A program made the position numbers and the translations under genes. The notes beneath the pieces were generated by a model. That model worked only from the letters and a program-made list of their open reading frames with translations, searched no databases and was not told the DNA's origin. Below are positions 9,115-16,663 of a stretch of DNA of 64,000 nucleotides, piece by piece. The DNA is from Hymenobacter nivis (lineage in GTDB: Bacteria > Bacteroidota > Bacteroidia > Cytophagales > Hymenobacteraceae). The stretch covers positions 558,001-622,000 of the forward strand of contig NZ_RCYZ01000001.1 of assembly GCF_006439025.1 (NCBI RefSeq). The letters run 5' to 3'. The first letter of the stretch is position 1; the number at the start of each line of letters is the position of its first letter.

Positions 9115-10110
9115 ATGGATTTTTCAATTGCCTGGCGACAAATCAACCAGATGGGCCGCGACTTTATGGCCCTGCTGCCCAACCTGGTTTTTGGCATTGT
9201 CGTCTTCGTGGCCTTCCTGTACGGGGCCCGCGGGGTGCGCTCGCTCGTGCAGCGCTTCACCCAGCACCGCCAGAGCCAGGGCCTCAACATCCTGCTCAGC
9301 CGCCTGGCCTACGTGGCCACCCTCATCCTGGGCGTACTCGTCACGGTCACCATCGTGGTGCCCAGCTTCACGCCGGCCAGTCTAATCAGCGCCCTGGGCG
9401 TGGGCGGCGTGGCCATCGGCTTTGCCTTCAAAGACATCTTCCAGAACTTCCTGGCCGGGGTGCTGCTGCTGCTCACCGAGCCCTTCAAACTCAACGACCA
9501 GATTAAGTACAAAGACTTTGAGGGCACCGTGGAGTCCATCCAGACCCGCGCCACCACCATCCGCACCTACGACGGGCGGCGGGTGGTGATTCCCAACGCC
9601 GAGCTGTTCATCAACGCCGTGACCGTGAACACGGCCTACGAAACGCGCCGCTTGCAGTACGACATCGGCATCGGGTACAGCGACGACATTGCCACTGCCC
9701 GGAAGCTGATGATCGAGGCCATGCGCGGCGTGGACGGCGTGCTGGCCGACCCCGCCCCCGAGGCCATCGTGGTGGACCTGGCCGGCAGCAGCGTCAACAT
9801 CCGCGCCCGCTGGTGGATTAACCCGCCCCGCCGCGCCGACATCATGGACGCGCAGGACCGGGTGCTCGAGGCCATCAAAAACCAGCTCACCGCCCACGGC
9901 ATCGACCTGCCCTTCCCGACCCAGCAAATCCTGCTGCACGACCAGACCGAAGTGACCGACGGCGACCGCAATACCCAGCGCGAAGGTTGGCCCGCCGGCA
10001 AAGGCGACGTGCCCCAATCGCGGGCCGAGCACCAACGCGCCGAGCGCCAGGCACGCCAAGACGCCCCCGAAAAGCCGACCGAAAAGGAGCCCGCCGCACC
10101 GGCTGCATAA
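9115..10110 (+). CDS. MscS-family mechanosensitive ion channel
   Basis: A 331-residue small-conductance channel. Two N-terminal helices precede the pore-lining TM3 region (SALGVGGVAIGFAFKDIFQN, with the Gly/Ala packing typical of MscS). The beta domain follows (LNDQIKYKDFEGTVESIQTR ATTIRTYDGRRVVIPNAEL), then the alpha/beta C-terminal domain. The last 60 residues are polar, charged and low-complexity (RAEHQRAERQARQDAPEKP). It releases osmolytes during hypo-osmotic shock. The ATG at 9115 is chosen over an upstream in-frame alternative because it leads straight into the first amphipathic helix. Confidence 0.93.
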   Translation: MDFSIAWRQINQMGRDFMALLPNLVFGIVVFVAFLYGARGVRSLVQRFTQHRQSQGLNILLSRLAYVATLILGVLVTVTIVVPSFTPASLISALGVGGVAIGFAFKDIFQNFLAGVLLLLTEPFKLNDQIKYKDFEGTVESIQTRATTIRTYDGRRVVIPNAELFINAVTVNTAYETRRLQYDIGIGYSDDIATARKLMIEAMRGVDGVLADPAPEAIVVDLAGSSVNIRARWWINPPRRADIMDAQDRVLEAIKNQLTAHGIDLPFPTQQILLHDQTEVTDGDRNTQREGWPAGKGDVPQSRAEHQRAERQARQDAPEKPTEKEPAAPAA

Positions 10111-10130
10111 GGGCGCAGGGCCCCTAAATC

Positions 10131-10191
10131 GCAAGGGTCATTAGCCAGCAAGGCGGTCATGTTGACCGCCTTGCTGGCTAATGACCCTTGC
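10131..10191. repeat. Perfect 29-bp inverted repeat (hairpin)
   Basis: Arm GCAAGGGTCATTAGCCAGCA + AGGCGGTCA (10131-10159), loop TGT (10160-10162), and an exact reverse complement at 10163-10191. It sits between the mscS gene and the convergent sterol desaturase gene, so it may act as a bidirectional terminator, although neither side has a long T-run. Its length and perfection exceed what termination needs. Confidence 0.9.
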
Positions 10192-10255
10192 TGTTCAATT
10201 AGTTATGCAAAATCTAGCAGCTAATATCTAATGGCTCAGCACTTGGGGGCCCTGG

Positions 10256-11134
10256 CTACTCGTGCAGCGTGGTTGGGGGCCCAGCGGTGCGGCGTTTGGG
10301 CACGGTGCCGTCGGGGTGGGCCCAGGGCTGGGGCGGGGCCAGGGGCAGCAGGAGCAATTGCGCCACGGTCTGGCGGGCCGGATCGGGGTAGGCGGGCACG
10401 CCGATGGTGATGGCCGCCTGGGGCACGTTGAGGCGCAGGGTGCGGTGCAGGCGGTCCCAGAGGGTGAGTACGACGCCGAAGTTGCTGTCCGTTTCGCGCT
10501 GCACCTGCGAGTGGTGGATGCCGTGGGCGCGGGGCGTCACGAGCAGCGGCGCCAGCCAGCGCTCAGTGGCCAGCGGCAGCCGCCAGTTGCTGTGGTGGAA
10601 GGCCGTGCACGCTTCAAACCCCGCCTCGTAGGCCAGCACCGTGGCCGGCCTGATGCCCAGCAGCGCCGGCAGCCCCGCCCGGTACGGGATGCTGGCCAGC
10701 ATCTCGCCGAAGTGGAAACGCCAGGCCGTGGTGAGGTCCATGTCGAGGTCGTTGTGGTGCACGCGGTGCAGCCGCCACAGCAGCGGCGCGTGCAGCAAGC
10801 GGTGCCAGCTGTAGGCCAGGTAATCGAGGGCCAGCACCTCAAGGGCCAGGCGCAGGGCGGGCGGCAGCTGGGCCAGGCGGCGGGCGGCGTAGTGCGGGGC
10901 GGCCCGCTGCGCCAGCCCCACCATGGCGGGCAGCAGCGTGAGGCGGGCGGCGGGCATCGCGGGGGCGGCCAGCAGCACGTTGCGCCGCCAGCGCTCGAGG
11001 CGGGGGCGGGTGCGGCGGCGCAGCGGGCGGCGGGTTTCGAGCAGCAGCAGGCCCAGGCCCACCAGGGCCAGGGCGGGGGCCGCCCATCGGTCGAAGCGTT
11101 TGAGGAAAGGGTGCGAAACGGGGAAAAGCGACAT
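10256..11134 (-). CDS. Sterol desaturase / fatty acid hydroxylase family protein
   Basis: A 292-residue membrane di-iron enzyme family member. The histidine clusters are HRLLH, HRVHH, HHSNW and HGIHHS, the usual eight-His set of the FA_hydroxylase superfamily. Hydrophobic segments lie around residues 15-35 and 55-110. Such enzymes hydroxylate or desaturate lipid or carotenoid substrates with O2. The substrate here cannot be told. Start ATG at 11132-11134. Divergent from the glycosyltransferase at 11360; whether it belongs with the arsenic region is unclear. Confidence 0.9.
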   Translation of the reverse strand: MSLFPVSHPFLKRFDRWAAPALALVGLGLLLLETRRPLRRRTRPRLERWRRNVLLAAPAMPAARLTLLPAMVGLAQRAAPHYAARRLAQLPPALRLALEVLALDYLAYSWHRLLHAPLLWRLHRVHHNDLDMDLTTAWRFHFGEMLASIPYRAGLPALLGIRPATVLAYEAGFEACTAFHHSNWRLPLATERWLAPLLVTPRAHGIHHSQVQRETDSNFGVVLTLWDRLHRTLRLNVPQAAITIGVPAYPDPARQTVAQLLLLPLAPPQPWAHPDGTVPKRRTAGPPTTLHE

Positions 11135-11359
11135 GGGCAAGTGGGCAGGAAGTACGGCGCACCGCTGTACGTTGGGAAGCCGCCCGCTGGCCAGGGCGGC
11201 GAGCGGCGGCGGTTTCGGCGCGGCGCGGGCAACGCGGCGGGCGCCCCGGCGTAGGTAGCCCAGGGGCCCCGGCTGGCGCGGCGCTCCGTGGTGCAGGGCC
11301 CCCGGGCATTGCGTGGCAAACCGCCCTAACTTGTGCAGTGTTTTTATTTTCCGTAGCGA

Positions 11360-12106
11360 GTGGCTGATACGAACGAGGCGGCCGGGGCCCCCACCGGCGC
11401 GGGGCCGGCCATCAGCATCATCATCCCCGCCTTCAACGAAGCGGAATCCATTGCCCACCTGCTGGGCTACCTGCGACAAGAAGCGGCCGGCGGCCCGGCC
11501 CCGGAAATCGTGGTGGTGGACGGCGGCAGCACCGACGCCACCGCGGCGCTGGCCCGGCAGGCGGGGGCCACCGTGCTGCCGGGGCCCCGCAAGGGCCGCG
11601 CCGCCCAGCTCAACCACGGGGCCCAGCACGCGCGCGGGGCGCTGCTGTATTTCCTGCACGCCGACTCCTACCCGCCGGCGGGCTTCTTGGCCGATTTGCG
11701 GCGGGCCGCGGCGCAGGGCTACGCGGCGGGCTGCTACCGCCTAGCCTTCGACCACCCGCATTGGCTGCTGCGCTTCAGCGCCTGGTGCACCCGGCTGCCC
11801 CTCACGGCCGTGCGCTTCGGCGACCAAAGCCTGTTTGTGCGCCGCGACGTGTTTGAGCGCCTCGGCGGCTACCGCGAAGACCTGCTGGTGATGGAGGACC
11901 AGGAAATAGTGGGCCGCCTGCGGGCGCAGGGCCCCTTCCGGCTGCTGCCGCGCCCCGTCACGACCTCGGCGCGCAAGTACCTGGCCAACGGGGTATTCCG
12001 GCTGCAAGGCATCTTCGCCCTCATCGTGCTGGGCTACAAGCTCGGCGTGCCGCAGCACCGCCTGGTGCAGTTCTACCGCCGGCTCATCCGGCAGGGCAAG
12101 CTCTAG
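11360..12106 (+). CDS. TIGR04283-type arsenosugar-associated GT2 glycosyltransferase
   Basis: A 248-residue GT-A glycosyltransferase. ISIIIPAFNEAESI forms the nucleotide-binding start, VVDGGSTDAT and LYFLHADSYPP mark the sugar-nucleotide and metal sites, and VMEDQEIVGRLRAQG is the acceptor-side acidic motif. The pattern matches TIGR04283, a family defined by co-occurrence with arsenosugar genes. The start codon is GTG at 11360, since no ATG is suitable. A DUF2064 (TIGR04282) gene follows 92 bp later. A paralogue with the same order of motifs is at 24380. The sugar donor and acceptor are unknown. Confidence 0.88.
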   Translation: MADTNEAAGAPTGAGPAISIIIPAFNEAESIAHLLGYLRQEAAGGPAPEIVVVDGGSTDATAALARQAGATVLPGPRKGRAAQLNHGAQHARGALLYFLHADSYPPAGFLADLRRAAAQGYAAGCYRLAFDHPHWLLRFSAWCTRLPLTAVRFGDQSLFVRRDVFERLGGYREDLLVMEDQEIVGRLRAQGPFRLLPRPVTTSARKYLANGVFRLQGIFALIVLGYKLGVPQHRLVQFYRRLIRQGKL

Positions 12107-12198
12107 GCTGGGGGCCCTCCGCGGGGGCCCTGGGCCCGGGCGTCGGCGGGGCGGGCCGTAGCTTGCCGCTTTGGTTTTTCAACTTGCCCCGCCCCTGC

Positions 12199-12834
12199 AT
12201 GCCCGACGCTGCCCTGCCTCCGCACTTATTGGTTTTTGCCCGCGAGCCGGTGCTGGGGCGGGGCAAAACCCGGCTGGCGGCGGGCATTGGGGCGGCGGCG
12301 GCGCTGGCCGTGTACCGCGAACTGCTGGCCCTAACGGCCGCCGCCGTGGCGGGAGCCCAGGTGCCCGCCACGGTGTGGCTGGCCGAGGCCCCCGCCGGCG
12401 CCGGCGCCGGCACCGACCCGCACCAGCCGCGGCCCGAGTGGCCCGGCCACCCCTGGCGCGTGCAGCCCGCCGCCGCCCCGCTGGGGGCCCGCATGGCCCA
12501 GGCCTTTGCCGAAGCCTTCGCGGCGGGCGCGGGCCGGGTGGCCGTCATCGGCACCGATTGCCCCGGCCTGAGCGCCGCCCTGCTGCGCCAGGCCTTCGAC
12601 CAGCTGCAAACCCACGACGTAGTGGTGGGCCCGGCCGATGACGGTGGCTACTACCTGCTGGGTATGAACCGGTTGCATCCCAAGCTATTCGCCAACAAAG
12701 CCTGGAGCACCGCCACCGTACTGCCCGATACCCTAGCCGACGCCGCCCGCCTGGGCCTGCGCGTAGCCCAGCTACCCGTGCTGCACGACATAGATTCGGC
12801 CGAAGACCTGGCCAGGTGGCGAGCTGGCGAATGA
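12199..12834 (+). CDS. TIGR04282-type (DUF2064) arsenosugar-associated glycosyltransferase
   Basis: A 211-residue protein of the DUF2064/TIGR04282 family, a nucleotidyltransferase-like GT-A fold. Motifs: LVFAREPVLGRGKTRLA (nucleotide-binding loop), VIGTDCPGLS and VVGPADDGGYYLLGM. Families TIGR04282 and TIGR04283 usually occur side by side in arsenosugar clusters, as here. The precise reaction is not established. The ATG at 12199 starts immediately before the conserved N-terminus. The last residues (WRAGE) are encoded by the left arm of the inverted repeat shared with the convergent gene. Confidence 0.88.
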   Translation: MPDAALPPHLLVFAREPVLGRGKTRLAAGIGAAAALAVYRELLALTAAAVAGAQVPATVWLAEAPAGAGAGTDPHQPRPEWPGHPWRVQPAAAPLGARMAQAFAEAFAAGAGRVAVIGTDCPGLSAALLRQAFDQLQTHDVVVGPADDGGYYLLGMNRLHPKLFANKAWSTATVLPDTLADAARLGLRVAQLPVLHDIDSAEDLARWRAGE

Positions 12835-12937
12835 GCGAATTGGTAAATGGCGAATGGGCGGGTTAGTGAATGAGTGGGTTGTTAGGGCCCGCTCATTTAC
12901 CAACCCGCTCATTTACAATTCGCTCATTCGCCAGCTC
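12821..12937. repeat. Inverted repeat joining two convergent genes
   Basis: GAGCTGGCGAATGAGCGAAT T at 12821-12841 is repeated as an exact reverse complement at 12917-12937 (21 of 21). Between them are further imperfect inverted copies of GGTAAATG, GGCGGGTT and AATGAG units. The repeat supplies the last codons of both flanking genes (WRAGE on plus, TSELANERIVNERVGK on minus) and the space between them. May serve as a two-way terminator. Confidence 0.85.
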
Positions 12938-14266
12938 ACTGGTTCGCCATTCCCACGCTGCCCAGGCCAGCACGCCGCCGTATTCCAGCACAAGGAGCCA
13001 GGGGCTTTCCGTGTAAGCACTTGTGCGGTAGGCTGAATAGGACAGTACCGCCAGCCCGGCCCACACCCGGGCGTAGCGCAACGGCGAGAAGCAGCTCAGC
13101 GCCACCAGCGGCACCAGGTACCAGGGGTGCACAATGGTGGCCAGCGCAAAGTAGCCGCTGAGCGTGAGCAGCAGCCGTTGCGGCACCGCCGCCAGCCCGC
13201 GCCGCCCCGCATCTACCCCCCGCGCCAGCCAAAACGCCAAGCCGAGGGCCCCCGCGCCCAGCAGGGGCCCCAGGCCGCCCACCAGATCAAAGCCCACCAG
13301 CCACTGCCCCAGCGCCCGCAGCACGTAGAACACGCTGGCGTTGAACTCGAAGCTTTGGAAATACAAATCCAGACTCAGCCCAATGTGCAGCAGCAGGCCC
13401 CACGACAAGAAGGGCAGAAACGCCAGCCCCAGCCCGCCCGCCAGCACCCCCAGAAACCACCCGAAGCGCCGCCCCAGCTGCCGGGCCAGCAGCGGCAGCG
13501 CCAGCAGCGGCAGCAGCTTGGTGGCCACCGCCAGGGCCAGGGCCCCCGCGGCCAGCCGCGAGCGGCGGCGCACCAGCAGCGCCCCCGTCAGCAGCAGAAA
13601 AAAGACTACCACCCCTTCCATGTGCACGTTGCCGGCCACTTCCACGATGGCCAGCGGGTGCAGCAGGTAGGCCAGGGCGCGGCGGGCGGGCCAGCCCGCC
13701 AGTGGTAACAGCCACAGCAGCAGGGCCGCCGCGCCGGCATCGGCCAGCAGCAGGGCCCCGCGCACCACCAGCAGAAAGCCAGTTTCGGAGGACGGGAAAG
13801 CGGCGGCCGCGGCCCCGTACAGGGCCTGGCACACCGGCGGATACACCGAGAAGTAGCGGGGCGAATTGAGGTGGGGCCCCAGGCGGCGCAGCTCACGCAT
13901 GGGCAGCGCGGCCGAGTCGGGGGGTGGGCGGCGCAGCAGCTGCGCCGGCGTTTCGGCAAAGGGGCTGTGGCCGTGGCTCACGAGCAGCCCATCCCAGTGG
14001 AAGCGGTAGAAATCGTCGCTCAAGGCCGGGGTGGCTGGCAGCCACAGCAGCCGGAACGCCAGCGCCGCGCCCAGGCCCCAGCGCAGGGGCAGGCGCGTGT
14101 GCAGCAGCCACACGTAGGCCGCCCCCGCCACCCCAAACAGCCCAAGCAGCTGGCCAAACTGTGCCCGCGGCGTGGCGTAGGCCAGGGCCCAGTAGGCCGC
14201 CCCCGCCAGCAGCAGGGCCAGCAGCTGGCCGGCGCGCAGCAGGGGGGTAGGGCGGGGCGGGGTCAA
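12893..14266 (-). CDS. GT-C fold polyprenol-phosphate-dependent mannosyltransferase-like membrane protein
   Basis: A 457-residue integral membrane protein with 10-12 hydrophobic helices. The first long loop holds SDDFYRFHWDG, the acidic pair typical of GT-C enzymes that use polyprenyl-phosphate sugars. HPLAIVEVAGNVHMEGVVVF and a later IVHPWYLVPL resemble bacterial mannopyranosyltransferases (DUF2029-like). The best start is TTG at 14264-14266; no ATG lies near the first helix. A GT2 enzyme of dolichol-phosphate-mannose-synthase type lies 131 bp upstream in the same direction and could supply its donor. The C-terminal 16 residues come from the inverted repeat. Confidence 0.75.
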   Translation of the reverse strand: MTPPRPTPLLRAGQLLALLLAGAAYWALAYATPRAQFGQLLGLFGVAGAAYVWLLHTRLPLRWGLGAALAFRLLWLPATPALSDDFYRFHWDGLLVSHGHSPFAETPAQLLRRPPPDSAALPMRELRRLGPHLNSPRYFSVYPPVCQALYGAAAAAFPSSETGFLLVVRGALLLADAGAAALLLWLLPLAGWPARRALAYLLHPLAIVEVAGNVHMEGVVVFFLLLTGALLVRRRSRLAAGALALAVATKLLPLLALPLLARQLGRRFGWFLGVLAGGLGLAFLPFLSWGLLLHIGLSLDLYFQSFEFNASVFYVLRALGQWLVGFDLVGGLGPLLGAGALGLAFWLARGVDAGRRGLAAVPQRLLLTLSGYFALATIVHPWYLVPLVALSCFSPLRYARVWAGLAVLSYSAYRTSAYTESPWLLVLEYGGVLAWAAWEWRTSELANERIVNERVGK

Positions 14267-14397
14267 AAGGAGAAATGATTGGATGGTAGGGGCCCTGGCA
14301 CCTCGCGGGGCGCCAGGGCCCCCAGGGCAAGCTCAGCATCACCGCCTTTGCGGCTCTAAAGGCCCCGTTTGGGTGGGCAAAGTGAGCGCCAGGGCCC

Positions 14398-15102
14398 CTA
14401 CCAATACTTAAAAATCGTCCACAAAATCTTGTACCCGGCCCCGATGGTGCCGCGCACCGTGCCCGATATTTTGGAGGTGCCGATGCGGCGGCGGTAGCGC
14501 ACGGGCACCTCGACCACGCGCAAGCCCAGGCGGGCGGCTTTCACCTGCATCTCCACCGTCCAGCCGTAGTTGGTGTCGACCATGCCGATGCGGGCCAGCG
14601 CCGCAGCCGTGACGGCGCGGAAGGGCCCCAGGTCGGTGTGGGTACCGCCGTAGCGCAGGCGCAAGAGGCGCGCCGCCAGCCAGTTGCCGAAGCGCTGCTG
14701 GGGCAGCAGGGCCCCGCGCTCGCGCTGGCCCAGCGCCCGCGAGCCAATAACCAGGTCGGCCGCACCGGCCAGCAGCGGGGCCAGCAAGGCGGGCATTTCC
14801 TCGGGAAAGTCGGAGTGGTCGCCGTCCAGAAATACGATGATTTCGGGGGTGAGGGCAGCGGGCTGGGCGGCGTAGTAGGCTAGGCCGGCCAGGCAGGCTT
14901 GGCCGTAGCCGGGGCGCGGCTCGGCCACCACGGTGGCCCCGGCGGCGCGGGCGGCGGCGGCGGTATCGTCGGTCGAGGCATTGTCCACCACCACCACTTC
15001 CTGGGCCAAGCCGGCCGGGATTTCGTGCAGCACCAGCGCGATGGATTGCCCCTCGTTGTGAGCCGGAATGAGGACGCCGATGCGGGGTAGGGAAGCTGAC
15101 AA
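14398..15102 (-). CDS. GT2 glycosyltransferase, polyprenyl-phosphate sugar synthase type
   Basis: A 234-residue soluble GT-A enzyme: IGVLIPAHNEGQSIALVL, VVVDNASTDDTA, IIVFLDGDHSDFPEEMP (DGD metal site) and VIGSRALGQRERGALLPQQR FGN, as in DPM1/UGP-type polyprenyl-phosphate glycosyltransferases. It lacks the C-terminal membrane helices of longer homologues. The start is TTG at 15100-15102, fixed by the family N-terminus. It follows arsC by 69 bp in the arsR-led transcript and precedes the GT-C gene. Likely to make a lipid-linked sugar; the sugar is unknown. Confidence 0.83.
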   Translation of the reverse strand: MSASLPRIGVLIPAHNEGQSIALVLHEIPAGLAQEVVVVDNASTDDTAAAARAAGATVVAEPRPGYGQACLAGLAYYAAQPAALTPEIIVFLDGDHSDFPEEMPALLAPLLAGAADLVIGSRALGQRERGALLPQQRFGNWLAARLLRLRYGGTHTDLGPFRAVTAAALARIGMVDTNYGWTVEMQVKAARLGLRVVEVPVRYRRRIGTSKISGTVRGTIGAGYKILWTIFKYW

Positions 15103-15171
15103 ACCAGGAACAAGCGCGAGTGAGCCCGTAAAGAAAGCGGCTACGCTTCAGCTCCTTCGCGCGCCGCGCTG

Positions 15172-15606
15172 CTAGGCCGCTGCACCCACCCCGAAGTAGG
15201 TGCCCGCAAACGCCTGCGCGTAGGCCTTCACTTGGTTGCGCACGGCCCGAAACTGGCCCAGGATTTCTTCTGGCGTGCCCGTGGCCTTGGCCGGGTCGGG
15301 GAAATTGTGGTGCAGCTGCGTAGCCGCGGCCGGAAACACTGGGCACACCTCCTGCGCATGGTCGCACACGGTGAGCACGTAGGCGAAAAGCACGGCGGCG
15401 TACTCGTCCACGTGGTTACTGGTGTACCGGCTGATATCCACGCCATCCTCGGCCATCACCTGCACGGCTTTCGGGTTCACGCCGTGCACCTCCACGCCGG
15501 CCGAGTACACGGCGGCGCGGTCGCCAAGCAGCTGCTGCAAGTAGCCGTGCAGCAGCTGGCTGCGGCAGGAATTACCGGTGCATAGCACCAGAATATTAGG
15601 CTTCAT
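15172..15606 (-). CDS. arsC: Arsenate reductase ArsC, low-molecular-weight phosphatase type
   Basis: A 144-residue LMW-PTP-fold protein. The P-loop is C9-T-G-N-S-C-R15 and a later Cys pair is C81 and C88 (LTVCDHAQEVCPVFP), matching the three-cysteine relay of thioredoxin-coupled ArsC. It reduces arsenate to arsenite. It is third in the arsR-DUF6428-arsC order, 45 bp from DUF6428, under the arsR operators. The C-terminus is slightly longer than in short LMW-PTPs (ends GTYFGVGAAA). A plain tyrosine phosphatase is unlikely given the Cys pair and the context. Confidence 0.93.
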   Translation of the reverse strand: MKPNILVLCTGNSCRSQLLHGYLQQLLGDRAAVYSAGVEVHGVNPKAVQVMAEDGVDISRYTSNHVDEYAAVLFAYVLTVCDHAQEVCPVFPAAATQLHHNFPDPAKATGTPEEILGQFRAVRNQVKAYAQAFAGTYFGVGAAA

Positions 15607-15651
15607 ATTATTGGAAATTAATTGCTAATACAGCAGCAGGCCAATAGCACA

Positions 15652-16110
15652 CTAGCAGCACCCGCCGCCGGGCGTGCAGCCGGCCATCTGGAGCTGCGGC
15701 AGGGCAAAGGCCGCATCGGGGATGCCGCAGGCGTCCTGCGCCAGGCAGGCCGTTTGCTTGGGCGTCAGTTGAAAGTTCTGGCCATCGAAGACCAAGCCGA
15801 ATTTGCCGATGGTGGCCTGCTGGTATTCTACCTCGATGTCCAAATCTTCCTGGCCCAGAATGCGCGCCGAGAGGTCCAGAATGTGCAGGAATTTCTGCGG
15901 GGCCAGGCGGTGGTCGTAGTCGCCGGCTTCCCAGAGCTGGAAATTAGCCACCGTTTCGCGGCGCTCGGTGCCACCGCAGTCGATGAAGTGCTTGGTGACA
16001 AGGCCCACCTCCGTCACGTGAAAGTGCGGGGGCAGGGCCGTGCCGTCGGGCAACCGAAAATTGATGGCTTTTAGTCCCGCCAGGGTTTGCTTCAGCTCGG
16101 AGATTTTCAT
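15652..16110 (-). CDS. DUF6428 family protein, arsenic operon-associated
   Basis: A 152-residue protein starting MKISELKQTLAGLKAINFRL (ATG at 16108-16110). It contains a His-Cys patch (PPHFHVTEVGLVTKHFIDCG) and a C-terminal Cys-rich tail, MAGCTPGGGCC. This family is commonly found with arsR. No activity is established. The cysteines suggest metalloid binding or handover to ArsC or ArsR, which is inference. The reading frame is open upstream through arsR, but that extension overlaps arsR and is rejected. Confidence 0.85.
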   Translation of the reverse strand: MKISELKQTLAGLKAINFRLPDGTALPPHFHVTEVGLVTKHFIDCGGTERRETVANFQLWEAGDYDHRLAPQKFLHILDLSARILGQEDLDIEVEYQQATIGKFGLVFDGQNFQLTPKQTACLAQDACGIPDAAFALPQLQMAGCTPGGGCC

Positions 16111-16138
16111 GAGAAAAGGAGGGGTAAAAAGGTAAAAG

Positions 16139-16489
16139 CTAACAGGCGCAGGCCCCATCGGGGCCGCAGGCAGCGCCCGCGGTAGCCGCATCGAAAAAGG
16201 CCGTAAACTGCTGCTGCACTTGCCGCAGCAGCGCCGTATTGAGGCAGTAGCAGACGGTGAGGCCGTCGATTTCACCGCGTATCAAATCCACCGCCTTCAA
16301 CTCCTGCAAGTGCTGCGACACGGTGGTGCGCGCCAGCGGCAGCTCGGCGGCAATGTCGCCCGAGATGCAGGTCGTCTGCCGGGCCAGAAATTGAATGATG
16401 GCCACCCGCGCCGGGTGGGCCAAGGCTTTGGCTACCCGCGCCAGCTGCTGCTGCTCGGCGGTGAAGGCGGCGGTTTTGGCGTGGGTCAT
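16139..16489 (-). CDS. arsR: ArsR/SmtB-family arsenic-responsive repressor
   Basis: A 116-residue winged-helix protein. The recognition region is [20 protein letters not shown] followed by [16 protein letters not shown]. Possible As(III) ligands are Cys in QTTCISG, in TVCYCLN, and in the C-terminal CGPDGACAC. The protein should repress until As(III) binds. It is divergent from the FAD oxidoreductase at 16664. Two dyads in the 174-bp spacer are the likely binding sites, the nearer one ending 29 bp before its start codon. Confidence 0.93.
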   Translation of the reverse strand: MTHAKTAAFTAEQQQLARVAKALAHPARVAIIQFLARQTTCISGDIAAELPLARTTVSQHLQELKAVDLIRGEIDGLTVCYCLNTALLRQVQQQFTAFFDAATAGAACGPDGACAC

Positions 16490-16517
16490 GGGGAAGAGTA
16501 GCGGCGGCTATTAGAGT

Positions 16518-16537
16518 ATGACGTAAATTTACGTCAT
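16518..16537. promoter_or_regulatory. Perfect 20-bp palindrome, probable ArsR operator 1
   Basis: ATGACGTAAATTTACGTCAT reads identically on both strands. It lies in the divergent spacer between arsR and the FAD oxidoreductase gene, 28 bp upstream of the arsR ATG. Size and symmetry fit an ArsR-family dimer site. No other exact copy was seen in the window. Confidence 0.8.
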
Positions 16538-16540
16538 AAT

Positions 16541-16560
16541 ATGTCGTATTTATACGTCAT
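16541..16560. promoter_or_regulatory. Near-palindrome, probable ArsR operator 2
   Basis: ATGTCGTATTTATACGTCAT repeats the first operator with one clear change in the left half (ATGTCGTA for ATGACGTA). Its centre is 23 bp from the first, roughly two helical turns. The pair could place two dimers on the same face of DNA and control both divergent transcripts. Confidence 0.72.
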
Positions 16561-16663
16561 TACGAAAAGTGATTCTCCTACCCCCCGCAAACCCGGCCCC
16601 CGAGTGCGGGCGTAGGTAAGGCGGCGCGCCGCAACCGGGTGTTTTGGCGTTCATTTACGGCTT

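Noticed and set aside
16140..16275. Longer DUF6428 protein starting inside arsR
   Set aside because: The extra residues are low-complexity and overlap arsR in another frame; the ATG at 16110 gives the family N-terminus.
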